Shown: piece after piece, positions 1 through 12,959 of the stretch
Layout: every line of letters begins with the position of its first letter
How positions within the stretch are numbered: position 1 is the stretch's first letter
Assembly (NCBI GenBank): GCA_017607445.1
Contig: JAEVHH010000003.1
Coordinates: forward strand, 2,356,001-2,420,000
From: Histoplasma ohiense
Taxonomy: Eukaryota > Ascomycota > Eurotiomycetes > Onygenales > Ajellomycetaceae
DNA length: 64,000 nucleotides
Direction of reading: 5' to 3'
The notes under the pieces: model-generated
Seen by the model: the letters and a program-made list of their open reading frames with translations, nothing else
Database searches by the model: none
Told to the model about the DNA's origin: nothing
Translations under genes and position numbers: made by a program

Positions 1-1019
1 TTGTGCTTTTCAGAGTGTAACATTCAACAATCATTTGCAACATGACTCTTATTATGACAGTGAGAACACTTCTTCATTCAGTTATATTTATCTTTCTTGA
101 TTTGTTCAGTTGAATCTGTTTGTTCCTCTTGTTTCCTCTTATTCTGACAGTTGTTAGATTTATCAGAACAACACTGATTCTCTATGAATATTGCAGGTCT
201 TTCTTTGCAAATAGCACATCATCACTTCAATATATTTTTCTTGAGAGTCTGTAGAGTTTGAAGCAACTCTTTGTAGTTCTGAGGCTCTTGATTTCAGCAG
301 TTGAGTTCTGTGCATAATATCTTCAATGTCTTACTACACAAGTTATCCATTCTTTGTTCTTCACTATATGGGGGTAAGTAGTATTCCCAGTCTTCAAGAT
401 ATTTAGAGAAATTGTGTATTGATTGCCATTCTTGTTGCTTTGCATCTTGAAACTTTTAGCTCATCAATCAGTGCTGGTTCTGTGGATCATTAATTTGCAT
501 TTCTAGATGTGATAACATATCATCAAAAGTCAACAGTGTTGCTCCTCCACATCTCTCATATAATGATACAAAATTCAATCATTTCTGCTTAACATGGGTG
601 TCAAGATAGAGTTTAGCATCATTTATCTTGTGTTCTTTCTTTCAATAATATCAGCAGTGGTATGTAAAGAGAGTCAACATGCAATCTTTATAGTTCTTGA
701 ATTCTAACATATTTTTTCCTCAATAATAGTCTTTAATCTTCAATCTCAGTGGTGTTTCATTATCATCATCTGTATTGTTTGCAGATTGATTTTGCAGCAG
801 TTCTGTGGTGATATTCTGAGTTAATTAAGACTCAATGAGAGTATCTTCATGAATCTGTGCTTTCAACTTGTTGAGCTGCTGTTGTGCATGCAGAATAGCT
901 AATTGCTGCTCTTGTTCACAAATTTGATCATTCAACTGTTGCAAATGCGCATTGTGATCATCAGAGGCAGTAGAAGATTCAGGTTGGTTTTCAAGGGATC
1001 TTGCATATGTTGAAATCAT
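1..1019 (-). pseudogene. Gag of family B LTR retrotransposon (partial, mutated)
   Basis: Read on the minus strand from about 1019 to the left edge, one frame gives a Gag-like protein: a Gln/Glu-rich coiled-coil start (residues 20-60), a helical capsid-like stretch with motifs such as LRLKIKDYY and YLDTHVKQKW, then a CCHC zinc knuckle C-x2-C-x4-H-x4-C near 20-70 (CSHCHNKSHVANDC). The frame is broken by TGA at likely Trp/Arg codons and by TAA/TAG at likely Gln codons (for example just after 825). It lies directly inside the LTR at 1125-1395, in the order expected for LTR, leader and gag. Pol is off the left edge; the family B copy at 24535 supplies the matching pol. Role as structural particle protein is family knowledge. 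Confidence 0.75.
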
Positions 1020-1112
1020 CTTACATATTTTAACTAATGTTGTGTGTTTTAACTAACATTGCGTGCTTTATTGTAGGTGTGCGTAACAACAGACCACTCA
1101 AATAAAGTTTAG

Positions 1113-1121
1113 AGTGATTAG
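1113..1121 (-). promoter_or_regulatory. Candidate self-priming primer-binding site, family B
   Basis: On the minus strand CTAATCACT starts 3 nt inside the 5' LTR. It is the reverse complement of AGTGATTAG within the same LTR (CTAATCACT on the plus strand near 1241-1249), about 39 nt downstream of TATATAA. No TGG-type tRNA-complementary site is visible. This arrangement matches self-primed Tf1/sushi elements. Confidence 0.5.
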
Positions 1122-1124
1122 AAT

Positions 1125-1395
1125 TGTAAGAGATGATTGTAGATATAAATATGGAAGTAGTGTGAAGTATGTATATAGAATGTTAAGAAGGTAACAATCT
1201 CTATTATTCAAAGCTAATCACTGATCTCCTAATATCTATGGATATCAGCAAGCATTATATAGGCGACTATCATGTGCTACAGCCGCCTATGGTGCCGTGC
1301 ACTATATCCCTCTTCATTAATTCTGGTGTGTTCTGTGTTCTTCTATCGCCACATAGCTATTTCCTAATATAGATATCTCCGTTGCGTCTATTACA
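1125..1395 (-). repeat. 5' LTR of family B retrotransposon
   Basis: A 271-bp segment bounded by TG and CA (in element orientation TGTAATAG to CTTACA). A reverse-oriented copy of the same length is at 56223-56493. It holds a TATA box (CCTATATAA) followed by AGTGATTAGC. To the right it abuts the 3' region of LINE-1, so the element is inserted there. The matching TSD lies outside the window. Confidence 0.8.
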
Positions 1396-3790
1396 CTGAG
1401 TCAGTATATAGACTGTACTGATTACACCACAGCTAGTTGAAACAGATGAGTTAATCATGCTGATTGAATCATTTGCATCAGTTGAACTGATGGAATCAAT
1501 TGAATCAATTGTATCAATTGTATCATTTGTATCATTTGTACTGATTGAATCAGTTGAATTGATTGTATCATTTGTATCAATTGAACTGATTGAGCTGATT
1601 GTATCAATTGAACTGATTGTACTGATTGTATCAGTTGAATCTATTGTACTGATTGAATCAGTTGTATCAGACATTGTGCTATCTATACTGTCTGTATAGA
1701 CTTGGAACTGCTGTGGGGGTCTGTCAGATGATGTGTGTTCAAATGGCTGTGTTATCTCATACAGTACTGTGTGTAGAACTGTGTGTGATCAAGCAGTTCT
1801 ACAAAGTCTGTAGAGATCAGAGATTCTAGATAGACAATAGCTGTCATCTGATTATGTAGCTGTACTGCTGATCTCTTGAGTCAGTGAGAGAAGTGTCTTT
1901 GTGAATATTGATAGAGCATCAAATATTCTGAGTTTTTGTTATATTCACAGACACAGATGAGTCTTATATCTGTATACTGAAAGTGTCTGTGATATCAGAA
2001 GAAGTTCTCATAAGAGAAATAAAGTATGAGTCAGCAATAAAAAGTATATCATAGCATGATGAGCTCTGAAGAAATCTTTACTTGATATTTCACAGTCAGT
2101 CTGCTGAATCTTCAGCTCTGATATCAGTCAGAGAGTTTTTTATAAACTCTGTTTTATCACTCTCATTCTGTTTCTTGATTGAGCTGCTTGATCACTGTGT
2201 GAATCCCACTGACTGTGAATATGATCTCAAGTTTATAGACTGAGACTGTAGTAGATGAGACTGTTCACTTAGTCAGACAGTCTGCTTTCTCATTACTCTC
2301 TATTCTCATATACTCAGAAGCTCATTTCAGATCTATATTATGTTATCTGAGAAGCTCATAACAGTGGCTGTAGACTCAGTTCAAGAAGATTATCACACTG
2401 TCTCATATACTTCAGATGACTGAGGTATTGTCAAGACAGAGTCAGATTCAAAAGTTGATGCTGTCATCTGTGACACAGAATAGAAGCTTCACCACACACT
2501 CTAATACACAGCAGATGTCAACTGTCTCAGTGTTGAAGATATGTAATATAGAGCTCAGTGCAGCTGAGAAGCTGATCAGTTGTTTGTTTCTCTGATATAC
2601 TATAAAGTCATAACTCATCTATCTGCTGTTGTCAAGAATCTGTTCTGATTCATCTGAGAAAATATATAGATTTATTGAAGATTGATTTCTTCATTATTTC
2701 TTGAATATCTGAATAGTACTTTTTTTATCTACACTCTCTGTGAAGTCTGTTCTGCACTTCTCTGAGTAGTGTGAAATGATAAGTGTGAATCTATTGACTG
2801 CAGACAGCAGTATCTTCAATCTCTGAATTTTGATCTTCAGATACTGTCAGATTTCAGTCTCTCTTTTATATATGATTATTGAGAGAGCTATTTATAAAGT
2901 CAGTGAGTGTCTCTCATTCATTATCTGAAGTCTTATTGAAAAATATATTTTGATTTTCTTCAGAGCTACTATTGCTGATGAGAGTTCAGCATTCTGATAT
3001 AGAGTTGTGATGAATGTTATATGAAAAACTGAAAGAATTTCTCTGATTGCTATAGTAAGTATCTTCTCAATTGTTTTCATATATCATTTTAGATGAAAGC
3101 TGATCTCTTCATTTCTGTCTATATATCTTTCTGACTACATACAGCTGCTGTATCAGATCTCTGTGTTATAGAGTAGTGAGAGAATCATATAAATAGTGAT
3201 CATCTTCTGCAGAGTATCTGCTGAAGACTCATCTCTGATCTTCTCTAGATTTTAAATATACTAAGTCACAGCTCTTGTTTTCTTTGCTCAAATAGAGATA
3301 TATAATCTTCAGATAAGTCTTCTGTCAAAATGTATACTCAGTCAACAGAGTACTAACTTCTGTTCAGCTGAAGCAGTGATAGAGTGTATGATCAGATTCT
3401 CTGACACAATCACTGATAGTGTTTCATTGTATCACTTTTTTGTGAGATGAATTATTTCAAGTTTCTCTGATATGAAGATCATCTTATTTGTCTTCTCTCA
3501 TCTCAGAATACTCTGTATATTATGACTGAGAAAAGTAGTATTATTGTTAAACAAATGTATAATCTGTCAAATGTTCAGATCATCTGCATAGTCAAAGCAC
3601 AATTCTGAGTTCTGTCACAGCAGCTCTGTCAGATATAGAAGAAACAGTATTGATGATAGAGAAGATCTCTGTAATATATTATATTGCATTTGATGTGCTG
3701 CTGTGATGATCTTCTTCAGTTGAATCTGAGCTCTGTGTTCAGTGAGAAAGCTGTCAATGAATTGTAGCAGCTTGTGCAGTCATCTCTATT
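1396..3790 (-). mobile_element. LINE-1 (Tad1-like non-LTR retrotransposon), 3' part
   Basis: Minus-strand LINE sequence matching LINE-2 from its 9-bp repeat tract (here 1455-1680) through the C-terminal zinc motif, the RNase H region (about 2290-2640) and the 3' half of the reverse transcriptase. It is cut at 3790 by family A copy 1 and resumes at 11220 after the duplicated CTATT. Its own 3' UTR and tail are displaced beyond the left edge by the family B insertion at 1395/1396. Reading frames carry many TGA and some TAA/TAG stops. Confidence 0.8.
1455..1680 (-). repeat. 9-bp tandem repeat tract in LINE-1 tail
   Basis: Degenerate units of TTGAACTGA / TTGTATCA type on the plus strand. With a period of 9 all frames stay open, giving Ser/Thr/Asp/Ile-rich peptides in one frame. 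The same tract is at 12960-13215, 35590-35830 and 53205-53450, always between the RNase H end and the LINE 3' UTR. Confidence 0.85.
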
Positions 3791-4053
3791 TGTGAGATGT
3801 AGTGACAGTGTGAAGAGTAACAGTAGAAGATAGTTTATAGCGTAGTGGAGATAATAGTAATATATTGTAAAGTGTAATATAGTAGCATAATGTAGCGTAG
3901 CTAATCACTAAGGAAGAAAAGAAAGAGAAAGAAGATGTGCAAAATACATACATTGATATATATATACATATAGAAATAGCAGTAGCGAGAGTATAATGGA
4001 AAAAGGTAAGAATAAGTGAAGATAATAAGGAAATAATAAACAAGTGCATTACA
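3791..4053 (-). repeat. 3' LTR, family A copy 1
   Basis: 263 bp, TG...CA ends (TGTGAGATGTAGTG to AGTGCATTACA on plus). The plus strand just right of it reads ATTGCCCCTCTTTTTT, the complement of a polypurine tract, as expected next to a 3' LTR. Confidence 0.9.
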
Positions 4054-4411
4054 ATTGCCCCTCTTTTTTATAAGAGCTGCTCTCAGTGATTGTATAGATT
4101 GCTTACTAGTAGATAATTGCATTCCCATATTGTAAGTTCTGCTTATTGATAGCAGTGTATCAATCACGTCCTCTAGATAGCTTGTATATGTGTTGTTATT
4201 GATTTTCTAATGAGGTGGAATTGATGGATTCTTTGGTTGCTAGAGATTGTGTGCAGAGAAGTAAAAAGAATTTCTTTCCTTTTGAAGATTTCTCTTCTAT
4301 TTTAACTTGATCATCATCAAAGCTTCTTTCCATTCTGCTGTGATTTTTTATTTTCAATAAAAATTTTTAAATTTTCATCAGTTCTCTCTCTTCCTCCCCT
4401 CTTTTTCCAAA

Positions 4412-5727
4412 GTGGGCTCTCTTGAATATTCTGATTTTAAGTAAGTTGTTTCCTCACTGGCACTTATCACATATTATTGCTGGTGTTTCTTGTCAGTGGT
4501 GTTATTAGTGTGGTCATGTGTGCCACTAGCTTGTTTCTGTATAGCATCATTTGCTGTTTGCTTGTTATATTGCTCTAGCTCTAATCACATGATGCACAAC
4601 AGTTGAATTCTATATGAACATTGTGCTCTCAAGCTGAGGGATGTTGACTTCTGATATGTGTTGAGGTCAAATGTCTGAAAGTGTTGTGAGGCTTGTGCCT
4701 CTGCAGAGAAATCCTGCAAATCTGTGAGTAATTCTCTTTAATTCTTATTTTCTTTTTCTTTTTCTTCAAATTTGCTTTTGAATAGATAGTAGTGCTCTTA
4801 GCAATGTTGATATACTGATAATAATGCTAGATGTGTGATACATCTCTTCTGAGATGCATTATGCACAGATGAGTGTTTATCTTTGTGAGAGTGATGACTG
4901 AAGAGAATATAATCAGTCACAAAAGTCATCTTTGTCATTTAGTTAAATGATTGAACACATCTCATCTGGCAATGCTGTTCACTCAGAATAGAGCAGAGAT
5001 GAATGCTCTATGATTTCAGTGCTGAGCAGCAGCTGAGTCTGCAGAGATGTAGATTTTGAAGACTGTGGTTGTGTCTGATTCTTCTAGAGCAGAGGCATTA
5101 GAGAAAGAGGAGGGTGTGGAGAAGAATATGAGGATTTTGAAAGTGGTGAGCTCTGAGAGCTCTGTGGTGGAGGAGTCGGCTGGGGAGGGGTTGGAGGAGT
5201 TGATTGGAGAGAGGTTGGAGGAGTTGGCTGAAGAGTCAATGGAGAAGATTGTGTAGGCTCCAGCAGTGGAGGCAGCAGAATATGAAGGGTATGAGCTTCA
5301 TGATGTGAAGGTATGAAAGAAGATCATGGAGGGAGAGGCCTTTCTTCAGCAGATGTGTTGATGGATGGAGGGGTTGATGAAAGAGAGTAGAGAGAAGAAA
5401 GCAAATGTTCTGTGAAAGAGGCATTTGCCAGTGTCTTTGTGTCTGAAATGAGGCTCAGTGCTTCATGAGTACCAGAGACAGTATAAGAAGAGAGTGGCAG
5501 AGAGAAGATGAGAGAGATGATGAAGAAAGAAGTGAAAGTGAGAGATGAGAAGTGTTGAGATGAGAATGAATGAACTGAAAGTCTTTAGACTTTTCTTAGA
5601 ATCCATTTTCTTTGTTTTTTCCTTGCCTGTATTTTTTATTTTTTGTATTTATTATACTCAAATTGAATTTTTTTCTTTTTCCCTTTTCTCTGATAAAATC
5701 CTTCTAAAAAAAAAAAAATGTATTTGA
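4412..5727 (+). pseudogene. Antisense cysteine-rich gene of family A, decayed copy
   Basis: Lies between pol and the 3' LTR, opposite to pol. Aligning with copy 2 (48780-50094) gives exon 1 about 4412-4440, where the start ATG has become GTG, donor GTAAGT at 4441, exon 2 about 4579-4723 and donor GTGAGT at 4724, then exon 3 from 4831. Relative to copy 2 it lacks ATTTAG at the start of exon 2, an in-frame loss. Cysteines of the N-terminal module are partly mutated. Exon 3 keeps a Glu-rich repeat region (about 5056-5256, units like GEGLEELIGE). Stops are mostly TGA. The conservation of exon layout between two copies argues for a real gene of the element. Function unknown. Confidence 0.6.
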
Positions 5728-5764
5728 TTGAAGTTTGAGTGAGATTTGTGCTTTTAGTATTTTT

Positions 5765-8700
5765 CAATTTAGAATTTGCACTTCTGACATCTTTCAACTT
5801 GATGTTTGTACTTTTGACATTTGAAAGTATGTTGATTTTGTATTTGTTGTTCATTTTCTTGTTTGAGAAAGATTTCAAATGTCTGAGTGTTCAATATATT
5901 TTCTTCTGATTCTCATGTATCATCACTAGAATCTCAACCTGTTCATCTCACAAGATATTTCAGAGATTTGTTTTTTTATTGTTGTTTTTCAAGAATTTCT
6001 TCAATTTGATATTCTTCTTCATCATCAACAAGTTTCAGTTCTGATTCTGATAGAGCTTCATTTCTGCAGTTGTATGACTTCAATAAAAATATGTGGAATA
6101 CAGAATGAATGCTTCTATATGAAGATGGCAGTTCTAGTTTGTACACTTGTTTTCTGATGATATTCAGAATCTTGAAGAGTTCAACATATTTATGATTGAG
6201 TTTGTGAACTGAGTGCAGCAATTGGAGATTTTTTGCATTGAGCATAACATAGTCATCTATTTTAAATTGTTGAGGCTTATGTTTTACATTATAATAGGTT
6301 TTCTGTGCTTGTCATGTCTTTTGTAGATTCTCAATGAGCTTATGACATGTTTCCTCAATATGTTTCACACAGCTAGCAGCATGTATGGTGACCAATTGTG
6401 ATGGTTTGCTGACATTAATTTTCAAATCAGATCAATATCTCATTAAAGCTTCCGCGGGTGCCATTTCAGTAGAGACATGTTGAGAGATATTGTAAACAAA
6501 CTGCACTAGCAGTAGTCAGTGTGCTCAGTCATCTTGATGATAGTTGATAAAGTATTGAAGATAATGTTTCAAGGTTTGATTTTGTTGTTCTGTTTGATCA
6601 TCTGTTTGAGAGTGAAAGGCTGTTGAAAGTTTCCAGCATGCATCTAGCATATAACAAAAGATGAACCAATAATGGCTTGTAAACAGTAAACTTTAATCAG
6701 ATATATGGTTTTTGGATACTCTGTAAATTGTATAGAACTTGATATAAACAATTTCTGCTAGTTCATCAGCTGTAATGTTTTTGGTGCAAGAAATATAGAT
6801 TGTAAACTTGATATATATATCCACAATCACTAAAATTGCATCATAGATTTGATGAAGGAATGTAGAGGCTGGCAAGTCTGTAATAAAATCTATAGTAATG
6901 AACTCAAAAGAATTTGATGATAAGAGAATTGTACTCAATTCTTCATATTGTCTGTGCTGTTTTGACTTTACTCTTTGACAAGTATCATAAGTGGATATAT
7001 AATCTTTGATATCTCTGACTAGCTCATGTCAATAGTATTTGTTCTGAATGCTGTCTATGAACTTTTTTATATCAAAGTGACCCCTCTGCAGATCATCATG
7101 ATTTGCACTGATAATTTCATCAATGAGTGTCTTTTGTTGAGAGACATATGCACAACCATCAGCATGCAATATATCATTCTCAGAAATTGTCTATAGCATA
7201 TTTTCAGTGACAGTCATATTCTTCTTTTTTATCTTCTTTCTTTGCTCAGCAGCAAAAGAATCAATCTTCTGTGCTTTACTCAGAAATAAGATGAAGAATT
7301 CAGACATTTCTGTATATGCTGAGTCTTCAAGAATAGCCTTATTGACTGCAATTCAGAATATATATTACTCAATGTGCAATGAAGAGAAAGAGTTTATACA
7401 AGAGATAGAAGACATCAATATATGAAGTACTTTTCATTTATTAAAAGAAGCATTTTGCTCATTAGAGACTCATACACAAACTACATCAGAAGAAATATTA
7501 TTTTGAAAAGAAGTATCAGCTTCTCAGTCTAATCTAACTCCATGTTTCGGCTTCTGTTGCACAGTAGATAATATAGTTTGATCATTATAGATCTCACTGT
7601 AGTCTGCATGATGACTGAGCTCATCAGCTGAATTCTTTGATTCAGAGTGATGCAGTAATACAAAATCATAAATAGATAAAGCTTTTATTCATCTGATCTG
7701 ATGTCTGTTCAGTTTCTTAGTTGTCATAAAGTACTGCAGATTGATATGATCAGATCAGACTTGAATTGAATATTGATTTCTCTTCAGATAGTGTCTTCAA
7801 TTCTTAAATGCTGCTATAATAGTCAAGAGTTCTTTATCATAAGTATCATAACACATTTCCACATCAATCAACTTTCTTAATCAGAAGACAACTGAATGTC
7901 AGTGTTCATCATTCTGCAACTGTGACAGAATAGCAGTGACTGCAAAAGTGGACACATCAGATTCAATCTGAATACATTGAGCTGAGTCAAAATGAGCTAA
8001 TAGAGAAGCACACATAAAGTGTGATTTGAACTCATTGAAAGCACTTTGAGCATCTTCTGTTCATATAAAAATGGCTTTTCTTTCCTCCTTCTTGCTCCCT
8101 TTTGTAAGTTCAAATAATGGGGCTGCAATAGAGGAGAAAGACTTAATAAATCACTGATAGAAATTAGCAAAGCTCAAGAAAGATTGAATCTCTTTAATTG
8201 ATTTAGATGTAGATCATTTCACAATAGTGGAGACTCTGTCTGACTTCATCTCAACATCATTTGTATCTATAACAAACCCCAGAAATGAGATCTTGTCCAC
8301 TTTAAATTCACATTTAGAGAGTTTTGCAAATAGATTCACACACTTGAGATGTTCTAGCACTTTAGTAATATGCACTTTATGTTCCTGCTTTGAATTGAAG
8401 AATATGAGAATGTCATCCAAATAGACAACACAACATATATCCAACAAATCAGACAAGATATTGTTAATGTATGCTTGAAATATTGCTGGAGTATTAGCTA
8501 GTTCAAATAATATAACTATATATTCAAAATGTTCATATCTTGTTCTAAAGACTGTCTTCCAACAGTCTTTTGCTGCTATAAGTATGCAGTGATAGACATC
8601 TCAAAGATTCAGCTTAGTGAATATCTTGACTTTTGAAAGTCTATCAAGTAATTCACTTATTAGAGGTAGAGGGTATTGATTCTTGATGATGATTCAATTT

Positions 8701-9590
8701 AACCCTTGATAGTCTACACAAAGATGAAGTTCATCATTTTTTTTGAAGACAAAGAGAATTGATGCATCAGCTGAGCTACTGAACAGTTGTATCCACTCTT
8801 TATCTAATGCATTTTTTAAATATTCTCTTAGAGCAGCTAACTCAGTTTCAGAGAGATTGTATATCAGTATAAATGAAGATTGCACATCAGATTTAAGATC
8901 TATGTGATGTTCTGTCTCTTCTGATCTTTTCATGCTTATAGCAGCTTCTTCTGAGAAGATATGTGTGTATGACATGACATAATCAGATAGATCAATCAGC
9001 AAGTCTGAATATGCAGCTGAGAATATATATGAAGTATGCTTTGAGTCTTTTGAATGTTCTGTAGATAATACTACAAGTATTTCTACTCTAGCTTCTGTAA
9101 GAACTTCAGTTAAGACATTTTATTCAGAAATAATTTGAGGCTGTTATTCATCTTCAGAGCTTCTAAAGAAGAATTGTCCATCTGATCAATCTATAAAAGA
9201 ATTTGTTTGTCTTAATCAAGAAAATTCTAATACAAGATTGTAGTCCTTCATCTTCATTGCATGAAAGAAATGAAATGTCTGCTGTGCATTACTTTTGTGA
9301 TCAGTGACAGTAGTTGCAATGTTATACTCTTCAAAGAAGTGTATTATGCATTCATCAATCAACTTGATCATTTTGATTTTGCAGTGAGCAGCTTCTAGAT
9401 TGTGATTCTTTGTTCAAAATTCATCAACACAGTTCACTTCTGACTCAGAGTCTACTAGTGCAAGCACTTTTTGCAGACTTTTAGATGTAGTGAGTTTCAC
9501 TGTAACAGTGAAGCTTAAGGTGTTTTTGCATCAACTTTCCACACTTATGACTGTCATTGTGAGCTGAATGATGTGTCTTAAATGTTTTTT
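5765..9590 (-). pseudogene. Pol polyprotein of family A copy 1
   Basis: Minus-strand pol, in one frame overall but with many stops. In order: degenerate protease near 9460, reverse transcriptase about 8200-8950 with the YLDD catalytic box near 8410-8430, RNase H about 7650-8000, integrase with HHCC zinc region about 6950-7110 and core (ITIDFITDLPAS near 6890), and a chromodomain near 5940-6030 following the segment at 5976-6245. The chromodomain identifies a chromovirus; in that group it targets integration to marked chromatin. Near-identical in order to copy 2. Not functional as read. Confidence 0.85.
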
Positions 9591-10909
9591 GAGTCCTTTG
9601 AGTTCTTCATGTCTTTTGTATCAGATTTCAAGTCAGACTTGGTGTTTTTGGATTTGTCTTTGAGTCATTTGAAACACAAATTGATGGTATGTCCTGGTCA
9701 CTTGCAATAATGGCAATATTTCAATTGAGTGGAGTCATTGAACTTTGTAGTGTCATTTCATCTGCATTTGTTTTATGATCTATTATCAGCATTATTTCTG
9801 TTGTTAAAGCTTTGAATGAGGTTTTTAAAATTTGACTTCTCTTTAAGCTTCTTCCATCTCTCTGACAGATTCAATTCTGCTATTGCAAGTTTATGTAGAG
9901 TGGCATCATAGCTTAACTCTTCCAATTTGATTGCATATTTGTTGAATTCTCAGTGAATGGAAGGTAGAACTTTCATATAGAGGTGTGATTTCTGATGATA
10001 TTCACTATAAAAATGCTGCAGATGTTTTTCAATTGATTGTAAATGTGAAACAAATTGTTGAACTGTCTGATCTTCTTGTTGCTCTGTTTTTCAGTACTGT
10101 CTATTGACATCTCAGAAACTTCTATCTGAATCAGTGACTTGACATTGCATTCAACTAACAAATTCTTCCCATGATGGCAAAGTCTGCATATCATATGTAT
10201 GTTGATATCAATGTTGTTGCATCTCAATATTGAAATGAGTAACAGCTTCAATGATCTTTCAATGGTTGTATTCATTGTAGTAATTAAGATCACTGACATG
10301 AAAAGTGATAGCAGCTGTAACAAAGTTTTTGAATTCTTTCATACTTTGATCTCAGAACTTTTCCACATCTCTCTGAGAAGAGTGACTGCTCATGTCAGAA
10401 TCTTGAAATTCTAATTGCCAAAGTGGTACTCAACTATGTCTTCCACTGACAGTAGTCATGATGCTTTTCACTAAGATGTTGAGTGCTTGTAGTGTGGCTT
10501 TCAGTGGTCTGAGAATACTTGTGATGTTATTGCAGTTATCATTCACACTAGTTGCATCTCTACTGTGATTCAGATGTATTTCTAGTGTATTTTGAATGAT
10601 CAGAATTGTTTCATTCAATTTTTGTAGTAAAATATCACACTGCTGTTGAAGTTCTCACAATTCTTTCTCAGTCTGTAATTTTTTGATTCTTCTGATCACA
10701 GCTATCTTCTCAGTCTCAATTGCACTGAGATCTTTAGAAGAGATATCCCCTTCTGAACTATGCTCAGAGTCTGATTCCATAGAGAAAGATGATGCTTGTT
10801 GCACACTTTCAGTGGCAGAAGTGCATGTTTCACAGTTTTCTTCCATGATGTTTGCTGCTTCAGATTTGATGATAGCATGAGTACAGTGGATGCTGTGGGT
10901 AGAGGTCAT
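9578..10909 (-). pseudogene. Gag of family A copy 1
   Basis: Starts with ATG at 10909 (MTSTHSIHCTHAI), 45-50 bp inside the 5' LTR. An acidic Ser/Glu region is followed by a coiled coil (ETEKIAVIRRIKKLQ), a capsid-like region about 9980-10380, and a CCHC knuckle near 9690-9730 now mutated. The frame ends in TAA at 9578-9580, the same codon that ends Gag in copy 2. Several internal TGA codons. Pol is in another frame. Confidence 0.8.
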
Positions 10910-10943
10910 GACTATTACTCAATGAACTGTCTCTCAAAGATTG

Positions 10944-10952
10944 AGTGATTAG
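10944..10952 (-). promoter_or_regulatory. Candidate self-priming primer-binding site, family A copy 1
   Basis: CTAATCACT on the minus strand begins 4 nt inside the 5' LTR and is complementary to AGTGATTAG in that LTR (plus 11067-11075). Confidence 0.5.
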
Positions 10953-10956
10953 AAAC

Positions 10957-11219
10957 TGTGAGGTGTAGTGACAGTGTGAAGAGTAACAGTAGAAGATAGT
11001 TTATAGCATAGCAGAGATAATAGTAATATATTGTAAAGTGTAATATAGTAGCATAACATAGCATAGCTAATCACTAAGGAAGAAAAGAAAGAGAAAGAAG
11101 ATGTGCGAAATACATACATCGATATATATATACATATAGAAATAGCGGTAGCGAGAGTATAATGGAAAGAGGTAAGAATAAGCGAAGATAATAAGGAAAT
11201 AATAAATGAGTGCATTACA
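10957..11219 (-). repeat. 5' LTR, family A copy 1
   Basis: 263 bp, bounded by TG/CA, nearly identical to 3791-4053. It contains a TATA-rich run (about 11120-11140 on plus), the likely promoter, upstream of the self-priming motif in element orientation. Confidence 0.9.
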
Positions 11220-12302
11220 CTATTATATCATTTACTGAAACAGCTGTCTGCACAGCACAGCATCAAAGACACTCTGCACATTCATTGTGATCATGAATAT
11301 CTTCTTATTTTGTGTGAAGACTGTCTTTATCTCATGAATGAAAGCAGCTATCAGATTCATTGCAGATTGTCTGAGCAGTATTCTTTCATACTGCAAACTG
11401 ACTACATTATGAATAAGTGCTGTATATATCAGTCATATTGCAACAATGTGTTTCTGTCTTTTGAAGATTACTGAGAGAAGAATAATGAATCTTCAGAAAT
11501 GAACTGAGCTTCTGTTCTTCTTATCTATTTTAAATATCATTGTCATCTCTGCCAGCTTTCAGATTTGTGAAAAGTGGCAGAGTCAGAGACAGCAGTTGTA
11601 TAGCTGCTGTACAAAAAAAGACATATACTGTCAGTATATTTTGAGCAGCCACACTGTGATTTCATCTGTGTCTGAAGAGATACTCTGTATTTCAATGATG
11701 TTGCACTCTATCTTCTTCATTTCAATCTGAGAATCTCAGAGCAGATTTCTCATACCACTTCAGTGCTCATCATTCAGTGAATTGTATTTCAGATCATTGA
11801 CTGAGTTGTATCACTTCAGAATGATTTGCTGAAGTGTCTCAGCTTTGATGATTGTCTCTTCTATAATCTGATTCTCAATTATTAGAGAGAGTGCTCTGAG
11901 ATTGAGTTTCAGCTTATGTTATACTATCATCTGATACAGATCTCTGTCATCTCTGATCTTATTGATCATCTGTCTTCAGTATATATGCTTGATCTTGCAT
12001 ACTGTGTTCTTGAATCAATGCTTTGCAGTCTCTATCTGATGAGTGATGAGCTCTCAATGCATTTTTCAGCAGTCTGCTGTTCATCAAAAAACTGTAGTTT
12101 ATCTCTGTTGCACTGACTTGCTGACTGTCTGAGCTGCAGTCAGAAGATTCTGAATAAAGTATCAGATCAGATTATCAAGCTGTGCCACATTCTCAACTCT
12201 ATCTGAGTAAGATATATTCATTATAAGATCTCTGATAAAATCTGCAAAGAGCTTCAGCTGAGAGTCTGTGATCTTGATCTGAGCTCTGCTCTGCTGTGTC
12301 TG
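11220..12302 (-). mobile_element. LINE-1, 5' remainder (truncated in the endonuclease)
   Basis: Continuation of LINE-1 after family A copy 1: the N-terminal half of the reverse transcriptase and the C-terminal part of the endonuclease, matching LINE-2 from about 15330 to 16395. It stops abruptly at the (CAAA)n tail of LINE-2. Without an endonuclease N-terminus or ORF1 this copy is 5'-truncated or was cut by the next insertion. Confidence 0.75.
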
Positions 12303-12959
12303 ATTTGTTTGTTTGTTTGTATTGGTTTAACATCCCAGAGAAAACATGGGCAGCGCCTGTGTTTTAGAAGCCTCTCAAAGGGCATGGAGATGTGCTATGC
12401 TGAAGAGATTTCTATGTATACAGAGAGAAAGAAAACAGAATTCAGATGACAACTTTTGAGAAGACTCAGCTCATTGAAAAGGATTTTACTGAGCTGTACA
12501 TTCACTTTTGACTCAATGTATAACCATTCATGATGGAGCTATAGTGTGATTCTCAAGAGAGTCACTGCTGCTGTGTCTGAAAGGCTTTATAGTGAATGAA
12601 GAGGGATAACTCTCTCAGTTGATTCAAGAACTGTCTGCTTCTAACAGCAGAGAAAAGACAGATGAGATAGACAAAAGAAAAGAGAAAAAATAAGTATTCT
12701 GAAAAGAAAAATAAAGAGAAGAATGAAGAAAAGACTGTGTTCTCTGTGACATCTTGCAGTCATATGATCTGACACAAATCTGAAAGAAGAGAGAGGAGAG
12801 AGCACTGAAGAAGATTGTGAGAGAAAAGAAGTGAAGAGAGACAGAGAGAGCAGTGAGAAGAGAGAAGAAGAGTGTATATTTGCAGTCAGAAACATGTTGA
12901 CTGAGTCAGCATACAGACTGTACTGATTACACCACAGTTAGTTGAAACAGATGAATCAA

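Larger units (their letters stand above)
3791..11219 (-). mobile_element. Family A chromovirus (Ty3/Gypsy LTR retrotransposon), copy 1
   Basis: A complete 7.4-kb element on the minus strand: 5' LTR 10957-11219, gag, pol, then an oppositely oriented gene, a polypurine tract and the 3' LTR 3791-4053. The TSD is CTATT (3786-3790 and 11220-11224). It splits LINE-1. Gag and pol are riddled with TGA and other stops, so it is not autonomous. Copy 2 at 43268-50720 has the same order and length. Confidence 0.92.

Noticed and set aside
1457..1699. Open frames over the 9-bp repeats as independent genes
   Set aside because: Period-9 repeats keep every frame open on both strands; the tract belongs to the LINE tail.
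12641..12895. Ser/Leu/Phe-rich ORFs in the LINE 3' UTR (also 53518-53775)
   Set aside because: Pyrimidine-rich 3' UTR; no conserved frame between copies.
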